Below are positions 5,664-5,834 of a stretch of 5,834 nucleotides of DNA, piece after piece. The DNA lies in NCBI GenBank assembly GCA_025458415.1, contig JALOSN010000275.1:1-5834 (forward strand), in the 5' to 3' direction. A model generated the notes under the pieces. It searched no databases, had not been told where the DNA came from, and was given only the letters and a program-made list of their open reading frames with translations. The translations under genes were made by a program, and so were the position numbers. Source of the DNA: Hydrogenophaga sp. (lineage in GTDB: Bacteria > Pseudomonadota > Gammaproteobacteria > Burkholderiales > Burkholderiaceae_C). Within the stretch, counting starts at the first letter, position 1. Each line of letters opens with the position of its first letter.

Positions 5664-5834
5664 ATGAAAGTGCTGAACCGGATGCCCCTGTCCATGCTCG
5701 ACCTCGTGGCCGTTCGCGAGGGTGGCACGGTCGCAGATGCCCTGGCGATCGCGCTGCGCACGGCCCAGCATGCCGAAAGCCTGGGTTTTGTCCGCTACTG
5801 GCTGGCAGAACATCACAACATGAGTGGCATCGCG
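5664..5834 (+). CDS. LLM class (luciferase-like) flavin-dependent oxidoreductase, N-terminal part, cut by the right edge
   Basis: Only the first 57 residues are present. MPLSMLDLVAVREGGTVADA is the N-terminal strand and loop of the YhbW-like branch of the bacterial luciferase superfamily. TAQHAESLGFVRYWLAEHHNM (about 38-57) carries the diagnostic RYWLAEHHN motif, part of the flavin/substrate pocket. Members are FMN-dependent monooxygenases or oxidoreductases working with reduced flavin. The substrate cannot be inferred from this fragment. The frame is open through the last base, with no sign of disruption. The gene is in the same direction as the alcohol dehydrogenase and close behind it, so the pair may act on related substrates. 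Confidence 0.9.
   Translation, partial: MKVLNRMPLSMLDLVAVREGGTVADALAIALRTAQHAESLGFVRYWLAEHHNMSGIA

Overview
The window is GC-rich, densely coding bacterial chromosome. Its gene content fits a betaproteobacterium of the Burkholderiales, possibly Alcaligenaceae. This rests on mltG divergent from ygfZ, an NRDE/TANGO2 gene next to ygfZ, and an iron alcohol dehydrogenase that closely resembles, from memory, the Cupriavidus 4-hydroxybutyrate dehydrogenase. The taxonomic call is inference. I see no mobile element, CRISPR array, tRNA or rRNA.

Layout. Bases 1-614 (minus) hold the N-terminal part of mltG, a septal/peptidoglycan lytic transglycosylase that runs off the left edge. A 126-base divergent spacer (615-740) carries a weak promoter candidate and a small inverted repeat. 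On the plus strand come ygfZ (741-1694), a folate-binding iron-sulfur cluster protein, and, 21 bases later, an NRDE/TANGO2-family gene (1716-2573). These two look like one operon. They meet a minus-strand pair head-on: the two stop codons abut inside a TGATCA palindrome with no intergenic base. The minus pair is an HSL-type alpha/beta hydrolase (3338-4372) followed by a hotdog thioesterase-GNAT fusion gene (2574-3440), and the two overlap by 103 bases.

The hydrolase diverges from an iron-dependent alcohol dehydrogenase resembling 4-hydroxybutyrate dehydrogenase (4490-5626, plus). The 117-base gap between them contains a perfect 17-bp palindrome and two opposed sigma70-type promoters whose -10 hexamers overlap (plus 4447-4452, minus 4445-4450). 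A partial luciferase-like (LLM) flavin-dependent oxidoreductase follows (5664 to the right edge), with a strong Shine-Dalgarno and a 37-base gap.

How the genes may work together. mltG, ygfZ and the NRDE gene are housekeeping: cell-wall turnover and cofactor maintenance. The hydrolase, thioesterase-GNAT, alcohol dehydrogenase and LLM genes look like a small metabolic neighbourhood. One testable idea is that the hydrolase releases a hydroxy acid or alcohol, for example from an ester or lactone, and the divergent dehydrogenase oxidises it. The shared promoter region supports joint control, but no substrate can be read from the sequence.

The window is mostly ordinary core and accessory metabolism. 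The items most worth checking are the shared promoter/palindrome region and the overlapping hydrolase/thioesterase junction with its apparently replaced C-terminus.
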